Assembly (NCBI GenBank): GCA_020848905.1
Contig: JADLHG010000051.1
Coordinates: 1 to 64,000, forward strand
DNA length: 64,000 nt
Reading direction: 5' to 3'
Source of the DNA: Deltaproteobacteria bacterium
GTDB lineage: Bacteria > Myxococcota_A > Polyangia > GCA-2747355 > JADLHG01
Shown: positions 48,913-55,828 of the stretch, piece after piece
Position numbering within the stretch: position 1 is the first letter of the stretch
Layout: each line of letters opens with the position of its first letter
The notes under the pieces: model-generated
What the model was told of the DNA's origin: nothing
Seen by the model: only the letters and a program-made list of their open reading frames with translations
The model's database searches: none
Program-made: the position numbers and the translations under genes

Positions 48913-49114
48913 CTGGAAAGAGCCGTCATTCTCGCGGCTCCGGGGGGCTACGGGGGCTTCCGTGACCCGGCGGGGCGCCCGCACGCGCGAGGTTGCCGCG
49001 GGGAGGGCTGCGAGGACCCGCGGAGGCGGACGGCAGGCCGGAACCGGCGCGGCTGTGGCGAGCAGGCAACCACGAACCGAGACGCAGCTCGGTCGCCACG
49101 CACGACGCGTCGAG

Positions 49115-49199
49115 CGGAGGAGGAGGGATTCGAACCCCCGGACCCGTGCGGGTCAGCGGTTTTCAAGACCGCCGCCTTAAACCACTCGGCCACTCCTCC
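49115..49199 (-). tRNA. tRNA-Ser (anticodon UGA)
   Basis: Acceptor stem GGAGGAG pairs with CTCCTCC; anticodon stem-loop reads CGGTC-TTGAAAA-CCGC with anticodon TGA (49163-49165), decoding UCA/UCG; a class II long variable arm (CTGACCCGCACGGGTCC) and the T arm GGGGG-TTCGAAT-CCCTC follow. No CCA is encoded. The variable arm and identity match serine, not selenocysteine (which would be anticodon TCA). Confidence 0.95.
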
Positions 49200-49283
49200 A
49201 GGGGGAGAGCGGCGCGGCCGCGACGCGATGTCGCGCAGCGCCTCGGCTATCCCTCTCCGAGATAATCCAGGTGGCGGGCGACG

Positions 49284-49361
49284 TCAATCGGCGCTGCAGA
49301 TGCGGTCGCGTCCGGTCCGTTTGGCCTCGTAGAGGGCGTAGCAGGTGACGCTCGGGTCAAC
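49284..49361 (-). pseudogene. Remnant of a GGDEF-domain gene (C-terminal end)
   Basis: In the minus strand, overlapping the stop of the next gene by a few bases, a frame encodes ALYEAKRTGRDRI and then a TGA at 49284. This is the highly conserved last helix of GGDEF diguanylate cyclases (consensus ALYxAKxxGRxRV). No GGDEF active-site sequence occurs upstream, where the phosphopantetheinyl transferase occupies the DNA. I interpret it as the tail of a gene replaced by an insertion or recombination. Confidence 0.55.
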
Positions 49362-50106
49362 CGAGGAGGTCCGGCGACAGCTCGTGCCACGATGGGACGA
49401 GGTCCGGGCTGAAGCCCCGCCGCACGGCGAACGCGGCGAGGTGCGCGCCGGTCAGGTCGCGCTGGCCGAACTGCCACTCCTCGGGCGCGTCGGGGACGGC
49501 GGGAGAGAATGCGATGCTCGGGGCGTGGCTTTCGCGAAACGCATACGAGAAGCCGTCGAGCGGCAGGGCTAGGCCGAGGCCCCGCGCCTTGATGTAGGCC
49601 TCCTTCAGCGTCCAGAGCTCGAAGAAGCGGCGGCGATGGGCGCTCGCGGGAAGGGCCAGAAGCTCCGCGTTCTCGACGGGGGAAAAGACGTCGGCGGCGA
49701 GCTCGACGGTCTGCCCGGGGCGGCCGGTGTGCTCCACGTCCACGCCTAGGTCGCGATCGAGGGTTACGCCGAGCAGCACCAGTCCGTCCGTGTGACTCAG
49801 GTTGAAGCGCAGCGGGAGGCCGGGGTCGGGGGAGGCGATCGCCGGGCGACCGTACGCGTTGGCCGAGAAGGTCCAGGCCTCGGGCGGAACGCCTGGTGCG
49901 TAGCGCGAGAGGATCGAGCGCACGAGGACGCGGGTCACGAGGAAGGTGTGTCGGAGGTGCTCGAAGGCGAAGCGCGCGCGACGCTCCTCCTCCTCGGGCG
50001 AGAGGAGGGCGGCGTAGCGGGAGAGCAGGAGCGGGTCGTCGGTCGCGGGGAGACGCACGAACCAGAGGTGAACCGCGTCGGGGGCGAGCGCTAGAGGGGG
50101 ATTCAC
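49357..50106 (-). CDS. 4'-phosphopantetheinyl transferase, Sfp type
   Basis: Protein of 249 residues, GTG start. RFNLSHTDG, GVDVEHTG (121-128) and FFELWTLKEAYIKARGLG (about 161-178) are the P1-P3 motifs that bind Mg2+ and coenzyme A. Sfp-type enzymes attach phosphopantetheine to carrier proteins of secondary metabolism. It lies 10 bases after the metallophosphoesterase gene and 1 kb from a free-standing carrier protein (52281), its likely substrate. Confidence 0.88.
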   Translation of the reverse strand: MNPPLALAPDAVHLWFVRLPATDDPLLLSRYAALLSPEEEERRARFAFEHLRHTFLVTRVLVRSILSRYAPGVPPEAWTFSANAYGRPAIASPDPGLPLRFNLSHTDGLVLLGVTLDRDLGVDVEHTGRPGQTVELAADVFSPVENAELLALPASAHRRRFFELWTLKEAYIKARGLGLALPLDGFSYAFRESHAPSIAFSPAVPDAPEEWQFGQRDLTGAHLAAFAVRRGFSPDLVPSWHELSPDLLG

Positions 50107-50115
50107 GGACGCGAC

Positions 50116-50964
50116 TCAGTAGAGTCGCAGCCGGCCGCGTGCCGGTGCGGCGTCCGACGGGAAGATCGGACGGAGGTAGCTGGCGAGGCTCTTTCCTTGC
50201 TGCCACTGACGGGGATAGCCGAGGGAGACCTCCTCGAAGCGGACGTCGTCGCGCCAGTCGGTGGTGCGCACGTGCAGGTGGCCGCTCACCACGACCTCGA
50301 CGTTGTAGCGGCGGTGCCAGTCCTCGGTCCGGCGGGTGCCGCACCAGATGATGAAGCGCGGGATGGCGATCTGCACCAGGTCGCGGCGGAGCGGAAAGTG
50401 GTTGATGAGGACCAGCGGCTCCTCGCGCGGGACGGCGTCGAGGCGCGCTTCGGCCCGGCGGCAAAGGAGCTCGCACCACGCGGCGCGCGAGGCGTGCGGT
50501 TCGGGAGAGAGGTAGTACTCGTCGGTGCAGAGGGTCTCGGCCTCGAGGGCCCAGGGGACCGCCTCCTCGAGCGGGAGGTGCTCGGGGCGGAAGCTGTAGT
50601 CGTAGAGCAGAAAGAGCGGGGCGAGGCGATAGACGCGCCCGTCGTGGGGGAAGGCGGGGTAGTCGTCCTCGGGGGTCAGCACGCCGTAGCGCCGCGAGAG
50701 CGCCACGAGCTCGAGGTACTTCTCTTCGCCGCGAAGCTCCCGCGCGCCGTTCGAGGCAGTCCAGAGCTCGTGATTGCCGGGGGCCCAGACGACGCGGGCG
50801 AAGCGCTCGGCGAGCACCTGCCAGGCGAGCTCGAGGTCGGCGAGCCGGTGTCCGACGTCCCCCGCCACGATCAACCAGTCGTCGCGGTGCGGGGGAAGCT
50901 CGACGAGAGCCCGGCGGTTCTCTTCGTAGTGCAGGTGCAGGTCGCTGATGGCGAAGAGACGCAT
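50116..50964 (-). CDS. Calcineurin-like metallophosphoesterase
   Basis: Protein of 282 residues. AISDLHLHY (D-x-H), VAGDVGHR (GD), APGNHELW (GNHE), NHFPL and SGHLHVR (GHxH) are all five motifs of the dimetal phosphoesterase fold. Substrate not predictable. Precedes the phosphopantetheinyl transferase in the same direction and is divergent from the dehydrogenase gene. Confidence 0.85.
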   Translation of the reverse strand: MRLFAISDLHLHYEENRRALVELPPHRDDWLIVAGDVGHRLADLELAWQVLAERFARVVWAPGNHELWTASNGARELRGEEKYLELVALSRRYGVLTPEDDYPAFPHDGRVYRLAPLFLLYDYSFRPEHLPLEEAVPWALEAETLCTDEYYLSPEPHASRAAWCELLCRRAEARLDAVPREEPLVLINHFPLRRDLVQIAIPRFIIWCGTRRTEDWHRRYNVEVVVSGHLHVRTTDWRDDVRFEEVSLGYPRQWQQGKSLASYLRPIFPSDAAPARGRLRLY

Positions 50965-51132
50965 GGCTTCGTCGCTTCCGAGCCTAGCACGGCCGAGCGC
51001 GGGCCGGACCGGCGGCGAGGAGACCGGCGGCGAGGCGGGCGGCTGGCGCGACTCGACTCGACTGGGCGCGTATCGCGGTGCGCGCTCCGAGCGACGAAGC
51101 TTGATAGTATGGACTCGGCATCGAGGGACCCG

Positions 51133-52278
51133 ATGGACTTCCGCTTCACCGCCACGCAGGAAGAGCTCTACGAACGCGTCCTGACCTTCGCCCGGCGCGA
51201 GCTGAACGAGGGGCTCGCCGAGCGCGAACGGGCGCGCGTCTTTCCGCGGGCGGCGTGGCTCCGCGCCGGGGAGCTGGGGCTGGCGGGGCTGTGCATCCCC
51301 GAGGCGTACGGGGGGATGGGGCTCGACGCTCTCTCGTCGGCCCGACTCGTCGAGGCGCTCGGCAAAGGGTGCGAGGACGGGGGGCTCGTCTTCGGCCTCG
51401 CGGCGCACCTCTTCGCCTGCGCCGAGCCGATCTGCCGCTACGCGCAGGAGGACCTCCGTCGTCGCGTCGTGCCCGGCCTGGCCTCGGGGCGCCTCATCGG
51501 GGCCAACGCCGCGACCGAGGCGGAGGCGGGCTCGGACATCCACGCCATCGCCTGCCGCGCCGAGCGGGTCGGCGACGACTACGTGCTCACCGGCGAGAAG
51601 AGCTACGTGACGAACGGTCCGGTGGCGGACGTCTTTCTGGTCTACGCCTCGACGAACCCGCGCCACGGCTACCTGGGGCTGTCGGCCTTCGTCGTCGAAC
51701 GCGGCGCCGAGGGGCTCGAGGTGGGGCGGCCCTTCGATACGCTGGGGCTCGTCTCGGCGCCCCTCGGACCGGTCTACCTGCGCGAGTGCCGCGTCCCCGC
51801 CGCGCAGCGCCTGGGCGAGGAGGGGCAGGGGAGCGTGATCTTCGCCGGCTCGATGCGCTGGGAGCGGGCCTGCCTCTTCGCGGGGTACGTCGGGATGCTC
51901 GAGCGGCAGCTCGAGAGCACCACGCGCTACGCGCAGGAGCGCACGCAGCGCGGCAAGCCGATCGGCGCGCATCAGGCGATCGCCCACCGGCTGGTCGAGA
52001 TGAAGGTGCGGCTCGAGGCGGCGCGGCTCCTGCTCTACCGGGCCTGCTGGCTCATCGACCAGGGGGAGGACGCGACCGAGGCGGTGGCGATGGCCAAGCT
52101 GGCGGTCAGCGAGGCCGCCGTGCAGTCGAGCCTCGACGCCGTGCAGGTCCACGGGGCGAGCGGGGTGATCCGCGACGTCGGGGTGGAGCGCATGCTTCGC
52201 GACGCGCTCCCGAGCACCATCGTCTCGGGGACCTCCGAGATCCAGCGCAACATCATCGCCAGCCTGATGGGATTGTGA
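51133..52278 (+). CDS. Acyl-CoA dehydrogenase-like flavoprotein, candidate prolyl-carrier-protein dehydrogenase
   Basis: Protein of 381 residues, PltE/RedW length. IPEAYGGMGLD, LIGANAATEAEAGSD and SYVTNGPVADVFLVY are the FAD-binding motifs of the acyl-CoA dehydrogenase family; QVHGASGVIRDVGVERMLRD and VSGTSEIQRNIIASLMG end it. The usual base before GTSEIQ (Glu in short-chain enzymes) is Ser here. A Glu in RWERACLFA (Glu244) aligns with the isovaleryl-CoA dehydrogenase/PltE-type base. Followed 2 bases later by a carrier protein, it most likely oxidises an aminoacyl-carrier substrate. Start 51133 has GAGGGA 6 bases upstream; an in-frame ATG at 51109 is less likely. Confidence 0.8.
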   Translation: MDFRFTATQEELYERVLTFARRELNEGLAERERARVFPRAAWLRAGELGLAGLCIPEAYGGMGLDALSSARLVEALGKGCEDGGLVFGLAAHLFACAEPICRYAQEDLRRRVVPGLASGRLIGANAATEAEAGSDIHAIACRAERVGDDYVLTGEKSYVTNGPVADVFLVYASTNPRHGYLGLSAFVVERGAEGLEVGRPFDTLGLVSAPLGPVYLRECRVPAAQRLGEEGQGSVIFAGSMRWERACLFAGYVGMLERQLESTTRYAQERTQRGKPIGAHQAIAHRLVEMKVRLEAARLLLYRACWLIDQGEDATEAVAMAKLAVSEAAVQSSLDAVQVHGASGVIRDVGVERMLRDALPSTIVSGTSEIQRNIIASLMGL

Positions 52279-52280
52279 GC

Positions 52281-52541
52281 ATGCACGAGACGCAGATTCT
52301 GGCCGGCCTGAAGGCCTTCATCGTGAAGGAGATGCTCGAGGGAAACGACGAGGGCCTCGAGGCGGAGACGCCGCTCATCGAGCTGGGGCTCATCAACTCC
52401 ATCTCGCTCATGCGGCTGCGGGCCTACGTGCAGAGGGAGTTCACGGTCAAGATCCCCGAGGAGGCGCTGACGGTCTCGAACCTGGCGAGCCTCGCGGCGC
52501 TGACCCGCCTGGTGTGTCAGCTCTCCGCGCGGAAGGGGTGA
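52281..52541 (+). CDS. Free-standing acyl/peptidyl carrier protein
   Basis: Protein of 86 residues. ETPLIELGLINSISLMRL carries the phosphopantetheine-accepting Ser40 in an altered GLxNS motif (usual LGxDSL). Length and helix pattern fit a discrete carrier protein such as PltL or RedO. Its start is 2 bases after the dehydrogenase stop, implying joint function. The neighbouring adenylation enzyme and Sfp-type transferase would load and activate it. Confidence 0.85.
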   Translation: MHETQILAGLKAFIVKEMLEGNDEGLEAETPLIELGLINSISLMRLRAYVQREFTVKIPEEALTVSNLASLAALTRLVCQLSARKG

Positions 52542-52554
52542 GAGCTCGCGGCCC

Positions 52555-52983
52555 TCAGCCCTTGGCGCCGCTCGGGGCGAGCTGCGCGGCGCGGTGCTCG
52601 GCCATCTGAGCCCGCACGTCCCGACGGACCTCGTCTGGGCCCCCGCGCTCCTCGACCCACCGCGCGACCTGTCCCCGGTCGAAGCGCCAGACCCCCTCCA
52701 CCAGCCATCCGGCGAGCTGCCGCGTGCTCATGAGCCAGAAGAGCTCGGTCGGGATAACGCCCAGGTCGGCGCACGTCTCCTCGACGGAGACCAGCCGCGC
52801 GAGCTTCTCGGCCCGCGCCTGGGGCACGAGGCGCAGCTCCTGCCAGTCCGCCTGCGCGAGCAAGGCCTCGCGCTGGTCGGCGGAGAGCTCGCTCCAGAGG
52901 GTCGCGCGGGCGAGGAGAACCCGGCGGGTCGTCTCCGACAGCGCGCTCCAGCTCGTCCAGCTCGGGGTCTCTGACTCGCTCAT
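52555..52983 (-). CDS. Hypothetical protein with excisionase-like HTH
   Basis: Protein of 142 residues. AGGAGG lies 8 bases before ATG 52983. The central part resembles a helix-turn-helix of the excisionase/MerR-like type: VSVEETCADLGVIPTELFWL then GVWRFDRGQVARWVE. The flanks are helical and not recognised. Situated between the carrier protein (opposite strand) and the MDR gene. May regulate the cluster; no firm family. Confidence 0.4.
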   Translation of the reverse strand: MSESETPSWTSWSALSETTRRVLLARATLWSELSADQREALLAQADWQELRLVPQARAEKLARLVSVEETCADLGVIPTELFWLMSTRQLAGWLVEGVWRFDRGQVARWVEERGGPDEVRRDVRAQMAEHRAAQLAPSGAKG

Positions 52984-53011
52984 CTCACGCACCTCCTGTG
53001 CGGGGCCGATC

Positions 53012-54166
53012 CTAGCCGTGCACGCGGTAGATCGGGAAGAGCCCGAGCTGGCCCTCGGCGTAGCGGTCCGCGAGCTCGGGGATCTCGTCGAAGGAGAAGA
53101 TGCGCTCGTCGGGCAGGGGGAGCCAGCCGGTGCGTTCGGCGTAGGTCACGGCCTCGCGCGCTTCGCTCCCCCGGGTGCCGTGCGTGTGGATGTACTGGTG
53201 CCGCTTGATGCAGCTCGTGGGGCGCTGATAGGAGATCATGCGTCCCTCCTTCCACCCCGCGGTGGTGAGCACGCCTTCGCGCGCGAGGGCCTTCGAGGCC
53301 GCGCGGAAGGTGGGCGAGCCGATGTAGTCGACGAAGACGTGGACCCCTTGGCCTTCGGTGCGCCCGCGGACCTCGGCGAGGAAGGCGGCCTCGGCGGCGA
53401 CGTACGCGCGGCGGAAGTCCGCGTCGGCCGCGAAGCGCTCGTCGTCGAAGGAGAGGTCTCCGAGAGCGGATCGATCGAGGGGCGTGACCCCCTTGGCCTC
53501 GATCGTGCGCCGGCGGGCGGTGTTTCCGGAGAGCATGACCGTCTGGCACCCCACGTGCCGCGCGAGCTCGAGCTCGGCCAGGGTGGTGCCGCCGCCGAAG
53601 CCCCAGACGTGCGGGGCGGGGAGCTCCTCGGCCGAGATCTGCGCGCGGAGGACGGCGTGGGCCAGCTTCCAGTTGGACCAGGCGGCGCCGTATTTCACGC
53701 TGAAGGCGGCCCAGCGCGCGAGCGCGTGGCGCGTGTCGCCGGGGAGCGTGCAGAGCTCGTGCGCCTTGCATTTGAGGCGCGTGGCGAGGCAGCCGAGCGA
53801 GCCCGGCGCGTCGTAGCCCCACATCAGCTCGGGGTAGCCGAAGGGGTCGAGCGCCGTGGCCGGCCAGAGGACCGCGAGCTGCCCCGGCTCGGCGGTCGTG
53901 ACCGCGCGGCCCACCTCGAGGACGCGCACTACGCCGCTGTTGCCGAGCACGACCCGTTCCTCGCGGCGGTGGCGACAGATGTCCACCGGGCTGCGCGAGA
54001 GGGCGTGGTCCATGTTGGCTTCCCACCCGCCGAAGAGCGGTTCGAGCAGGACCTCGTCGGGCTCCACGTCGCCGAAGGTGAAGGCCTCGCGCACGAGGCG
54101 GGCGCGCCCCCCCGGCTGGCCGGGAGCGGCGGCGTGGATGAACCAGGCTTCGGCGTGGATGCTCAT
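53012..54166 (-). CDS. Medium-chain dehydrogenase/reductase (zinc-binding dehydrogenase-like)
   Basis: Protein of 384 residues. GNSGVVRVLEVGRAVTTAEP in the N-terminal GroES-like domain and VWGFGGGTTLAELELARHVG in the NAD(P)-binding Rossmann fold identify the MDR superfamily; the overall layout resembles the crotonyl-CoA carboxylase/reductase branch. Catalytic zinc ligands are not obvious. Substrate unknown; in this cluster it could be an enoyl- or ketone reductase for the pathway intermediate. Divergent from the adenylation gene. Confidence 0.6.
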   Translation of the reverse strand: MSIHAEAWFIHAAAPGQPGGRARLVREAFTFGDVEPDEVLLEPLFGGWEANMDHALSRSPVDICRHRREERVVLGNSGVVRVLEVGRAVTTAEPGQLAVLWPATALDPFGYPELMWGYDAPGSLGCLATRLKCKAHELCTLPGDTRHALARWAAFSVKYGAAWSNWKLAHAVLRAQISAEELPAPHVWGFGGGTTLAELELARHVGCQTVMLSGNTARRRTIEAKGVTPLDRSALGDLSFDDERFAADADFRRAYVAAEAAFLAEVRGRTEGQGVHVFVDYIGSPTFRAASKALAREGVLTTAGWKEGRMISYQRPTSCIKRHQYIHTHGTRGSEAREAVTYAERTGWLPLPDERIFSFDEIPELADRYAEGQLGLFPIYRVHG

Positions 54167-54292
54167 CGCTCCTCTCGGGGGGGGCGGCGCAGGCGTTTCG
54201 GGGGGCGCGGGGACAGGCCCTTCCGATGGGGCAACGCTAGCACGGGTCAGGTTGCGACGGGAGCTTCCGCCGCCCGGTGAGGTTGGGGGAGA

Positions 54293-55828
54293 ATGCACCG
54301 CATGGCCGCGACGCTCGATCAGTTGCTCTCCGCCCACGCCAGCCGGGATCCGCGGGCGCTCGCCGTGCGGGCCCCCGATGGAGCGCTCGACTATGGTGAG
54401 CTGGACGAGCTGGCGACGCGGCTCGGGCACGCCCTGCTCGACCTCGGCGGGCGCCCGGGGGACCGCGTGGCGCTCTGGCTCGAGAAGTCCACGCACGCGG
54501 TCGTCGCCATGCAGGCGGCGCTGAAGGCGGGCCTGGCCTACGTGCCGATCGACCCCCTCTCCCCGCCGGCGCGGGCGCGCCAGATCCTCGAGGACTGCCA
54601 CGCGCGGCTGCTCGTGACGCGAAGCGTGGAGGAAGGGGCGAAGGTGACCGAAGGGCTCGCGGTGCGCCGCGTCGCCGTCGAGCCCGGGGGGTGTGACCTC
54701 TCGTGGGGCGAGCTCGCGCGCTATTCGACCGCGCCGCTCGTCCCCGCGCGCGGTCCCGACGCGCTGGCGTACGTGCTCTACACCTCCGGGTCCACGGGCC
54801 GCCCGAAAGGGGTCTGCATCAGCCACGAGAACGCGCTCGCCTTCGTGCGGTGGGCGGTGGAGGAGCTCGACCTCTCTGCCGCCGACCGGCTGGCGAACCA
54901 CGCGCCACTGCATTTCGACCTCTCGGTGCTCGACCTCTACGGCGCCTTCCACGCCGGTGCGGCGGTGACGCTGGTGCCGAGCCTCGCGGCCTTCAGCCCG
55001 CGTGCGTTGGTGGAGTTCGTCGCGCGGGAGGTGCCCACGATCTGGTACTCCGTCCCGTCGGCGCTCATGTTGATGATGGACCAAGGGGGGCTGCTCGACG
55101 ACCCCGTGCCGTCGCTGCGGGCGGTCTGCTTCGCGGGGGAGCCCTTCCCCGTGCCGCACCTGCGTCGCCTGATGCAGCACCTGCCGGGCGTGCGGATGCT
55201 GAACCTCTACGGCCCGACGGAGACGAACGTCTGCACCTTTCACGAGGTGCGCGAGCCGCCGGGGGCGGAGGTCTCGTCCATCCCGATCGGCCGGGCCTGC
55301 TCGGGCGACCGGGTCTGGGCCCGCCGCGAGGACGGCCAGCCCGCCGGAGCCGGAGAGGAGGGCGAGCTCGTGGTCGAGGGGCCGACGGTGATGCTCGGCT
55401 ATTACGGCCAGGCGCCGCACGAGGGCCGCGCGTACGCCACGGGAGACCTGGTGCGCGCCGACGGCGACGGCGGCTTCACCTTCGTCGGGCGCAAGGACTA
55501 CCTGGTCAAGGTGCGCGGCTACCGGGTGGAGCTCGGCGAGATCGAAGCCGTGCTGCACGACCACGCGGCGGTGCGCGAGGCGGCGGTGGTCGTCCTGGGG
55601 AGCGGGCTCGAGGCGCAGCTCGTGGCCTTCGTCGTCGCGGCGGACGACCGGCGGCCCGGCCTGCTCGAGCTCAAGAAGCACCTGGCGGGGAGGCTGCCCC
55701 GCTACATGATCGTGGACCGGGTGCGTCACCTCGCTGCCCTGCCGAGGACCGGTAACGGCAAAGTGGACCGGCGGGCGCTCGTCGATGCCGCGCGAGCCGA
55801 TGCTATACTGACCCCCGAGCCGCCATGA
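54293..55828 (+). CDS. Free-standing adenylation enzyme, probable L-proline:carrier ligase
   Basis: Protein of 511 residues. A3 LYTSGSTGRPKGVCISH, A4 HFDLSVLDLY, A5 NLYGPTETNV, A7 YATGDLV, A8 VGRKDYLVKVRGYRVELG and A10 LPRTGNGKVDRR are all present. Reading the ten pocket residues by eye gives D-L-L-Y-C-A-L-V-C-K, which agrees at nine of ten positions with the code I recall for PltF/RedM/CloN4 proline ligases (DLLYLALVCK). It therefore probably activates L-proline for transfer to a carrier protein such as 52281. Start 54293 has GGGGGA just upstream. The stop overlaps the next gene (ATGA). Confidence 0.82.
   Translation: MHRMAATLDQLLSAHASRDPRALAVRAPDGALDYGELDELATRLGHALLDLGGRPGDRVALWLEKSTHAVVAMQAALKAGLAYVPIDPLSPPARARQILEDCHARLLVTRSVEEGAKVTEGLAVRRVAVEPGGCDLSWGELARYSTAPLVPARGPDALAYVLYTSGSTGRPKGVCISHENALAFVRWAVEELDLSAADRLANHAPLHFDLSVLDLYGAFHAGAAVTLVPSLAAFSPRALVEFVAREVPTIWYSVPSALMLMMDQGGLLDDPVPSLRAVCFAGEPFPVPHLRRLMQHLPGVRMLNLYGPTETNVCTFHEVREPPGAEVSSIPIGRACSGDRVWARREDGQPAGAGEEGELVVEGPTVMLGYYGQAPHEGRAYATGDLVRADGDGGFTFVGRKDYLVKVRGYRVELGEIEAVLHDHAAVREAAVVVLGSGLEAQLVAFVVAADDRRPGLLELKKHLAGRLPRYMIVDRVRHLAALPRTGNGKVDRRALVDAARADAILTPEPP

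Noticed and set aside
49115-49199. tRNA with TGA anticodon as the selenocysteine tRNA
   Set aside because: Anticodon UGA decodes serine UCA/UCG. tRNA-Sec needs anticodon UCA and a longer acceptor arm.
53012-55729. 905-residue minus-strand frame
   Set aside because: Only 53012-54166 matches a family. The upstream part is the antisense of the adenylation gene.
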